From Crassaminicella profunda (lineage in GTDB: Bacteria > Bacillota > Clostridia > Peptostreptococcales > Thermotaleaceae): 64,000 nt of DNA. A model generated the notes under the pieces. It was not told where the DNA came from, searched no databases, and was given only the letters and a program-made list of their open reading frames with translations. This document shows positions 63,123 to 64,000 of the stretch, one piece after another (position 1 is the stretch's first letter; each line of letters starts with the position of its first letter). The stretch is taken from contig NZ_CP082326.1 of NCBI RefSeq assembly GCF_019884785.1, forward strand, positions 3,217,355 to 3,281,354. Reading direction: 5' to 3'. The translations under genes were made by a program, and so were the position numbers.

Positions 63123-63139
63123 TTGGCACAAATATTGCT
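63123..63139 (+). promoter_or_regulatory. Sigma-54 (-24/-12) promoter
   Basis: TTGGCAC (63123-63129), five bases, TTGCT (63135-63139): GG and GC are 10 bases apart, as in the consensus TGGCACNNNNNTTGCW. It precedes the CoA-transferase gene. Confidence 0.9.
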
Positions 63140-63193
63140 AGATTATTCCTATAAATCATCAAAATATAAGAAACAGCAAGGAGGAATTTCAAT

Positions 63194-64000
63194 ATGGAAA
63201 ATGTCAAACTCATTTATAAGAATAAACTAAAGACTGTAGAGGATGCACTAAAACTCATTCAAAGTAATGATGTGCTCTTTTCAGCACAAGCAGCCGCAGA
63301 ACCTATGGTCTTACTAGAAAACCTTCATAAAATAAAAGACAATGGCGTATCAGGTGTGCAGCTTCAAACCTGCCTACCCATAGGGAATTATGAAGTGATA
63401 AAAAATCCATCTTACAAAGATGTGGTATTTAACCATGGATGGTATTTTACAAAAGCATTAAGAAATGCCCATGAAAAAGGGAATAGTACCTTCACTCCTC
63501 AACATGCCCATATCGCTGTTTGGAAAAAGTTATCTGCTATAAAAGATAAAAGATTGGTCCTATTATGTAGTTGTTCCCCTATGGACAAACACGGGTATCT
63601 ATCATTATCTATCAGTAATATATATGAAAAGGAATTAATAGATGCTGGAGCCCACATTATATGTGAGGTTAGCCACAATTATCCAAGAACCTTTGGAGAC
63701 AATATCATACATGTTAGTCAAGTGGATGCCATTGTGGAAAGCAATAGAGATGTACCAGAAATAAAGATCAACCCCTATACAGATATAGATAAAAAGATAG
63801 GAGAAACCATCGCTGAACTAGTGGAAAATGGTGCCACAATCCAATTAGGAGTGGGAAATATTCCAAACGCTGTTGCCAATGAATTAAAGGTGAAAAAACA
63901 TCTAGGAATCCATACAGAAATGTTCACAGAAACCATGATAGATTTAATTGAATGTGGTGCAGTAGATAATTCTCAAAAAGGCTTTTATAATGGCTATTCT
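63194..64000 (+). CDS. Acetyl-CoA hydrolase/4-hydroxybutyrate CoA-transferase-like (cut by window edge)
   Basis: 269 residues visible, start of a protein normally near 430 residues. ALKLIQSNDVLFSAQAAAEP, SCSPMDKHGYLSLSISNIYE, GVGNIPNAVANEL and HTEMFTETMIDLIECG are typical of the CoA-transferase family that includes Cat2-type enzymes. The start follows AGGAGGAATTTCAAT. A perfect sigma-54 promoter and palindromic activator sites sit upstream, opposite the PAS/AAA+ regulator gene, so it is the likely controlled gene. The substrate pair is unknown; further genes lie past the edge. Confidence 0.9.
   Translation, partial: MENVKLIYKNKLKTVEDALKLIQSNDVLFSAQAAAEPMVLLENLHKIKDNGVSGVQLQTCLPIGNYEVIKNPSYKDVVFNHGWYFTKALRNAHEKGNSTFTPQHAHIAVWKKLSAIKDKRLVLLCSCSPMDKHGYLSLSISNIYEKELIDAGAHIICEVSHNYPRTFGDNIIHVSQVDAIVESNRDVPEIKINPYTDIDKKIGETIAELVENGATIQLGVGNIPNAVANELKVKKHLGIHTEMFTETMIDLIECGAVDNSQKGFYNGYS

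Noticed and set aside
1-64000. CRISPR array, rRNA or tRNA genes
   Set aside because: No regularly spaced repeats, no conserved rRNA blocks and no cloverleaf-like sequences were seen on reading both strands.

Overview
The window looks like a chromosome segment of a low-GC, endospore-forming anaerobe of the Clostridia. An H-type small acid-soluble spore protein and a YyaC-like spore gene point to sporulation. Strictly anaerobic enzymes point to the class: 2-hydroxyacyl-CoA dehydratase-type activases, a double-cubane-cluster reductase, a siroheme/4Fe-4S reductase and a selenocysteine protein. The overall flavour is Alkaliphilus/Crassaminicella-like, but that is a guess from gene content. No rRNA, tRNA or CRISPR array was seen.

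Region by region. 0-7.4 kb is housekeeping: a RecD2 helicase cut by the left edge, a sigma-70-type factor with a YvrJ-like peptide, metK behind a SAM-I riboswitch, a TtcA-like protein, YyaC, and pyrB-pyrI behind a PyrR-type attenuator. 7.4-11.9 kb is an anaerobic redox block: a three-gene activase/dehydratase-like set, a glutaredoxin-like protein, and an operon of a HesB-like selenoprotein (UGA read as Sec) with a membrane 4Fe-4S protein behind a CsoR-like palindrome. 13.7-16.5 kb holds an unusual coupled pair, an opine-dehydrogenase-like enzyme and a B12-binding enzyme of unknown reaction.

19-36.3 kb is a large sugar-acid region. One operon (24.4 to 20.2 kb) has a dehydrogenase, an RraA-like protein, a split UxaA-type dehydratase and a short-chain dehydrogenase. 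Next to it are UxaA, UxaB, an LgoD-like dehydrogenase, a TRAP transporter, two 2-keto-3-deoxygluconate kinases, KDPG aldolase, two GntR/FCD regulators and an AraC regulator. Together they can take L-galactonate or tagaturonate to altronate, KDG, KDPG, then pyruvate and glyceraldehyde-3-phosphate. Related palindromes upstream of three operons suggest one shared regulator. 36.4-38.8 kb is a double-cubane reductase operon.

39-48.2 kb holds a flavin reductase, a TetR-controlled RND efflux pair with operators on both sides of the tetR gene, a DUF1450 thioredoxin-like protein, a small siroheme reductase and a secreted amidase-domain protein. 48.3-51.5 kb encodes an orphan PglX-type DNA methyltransferase.

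52.4-61.4 kb is a decaying accessory zone: a transposase scrap, small membrane proteins, repeated promoter-like elements, a broken tag gene, a doubly frameshifted membrane protein, a NERD-domain fragment, and two copies of a small-protein/retropepsin module, one intact and one ruined. The right end has a sigma-54 activator next to a CoA-transferase gene with a canonical -24/-12 promoter and upstream palindromes; the CoA-transferase runs off the window.
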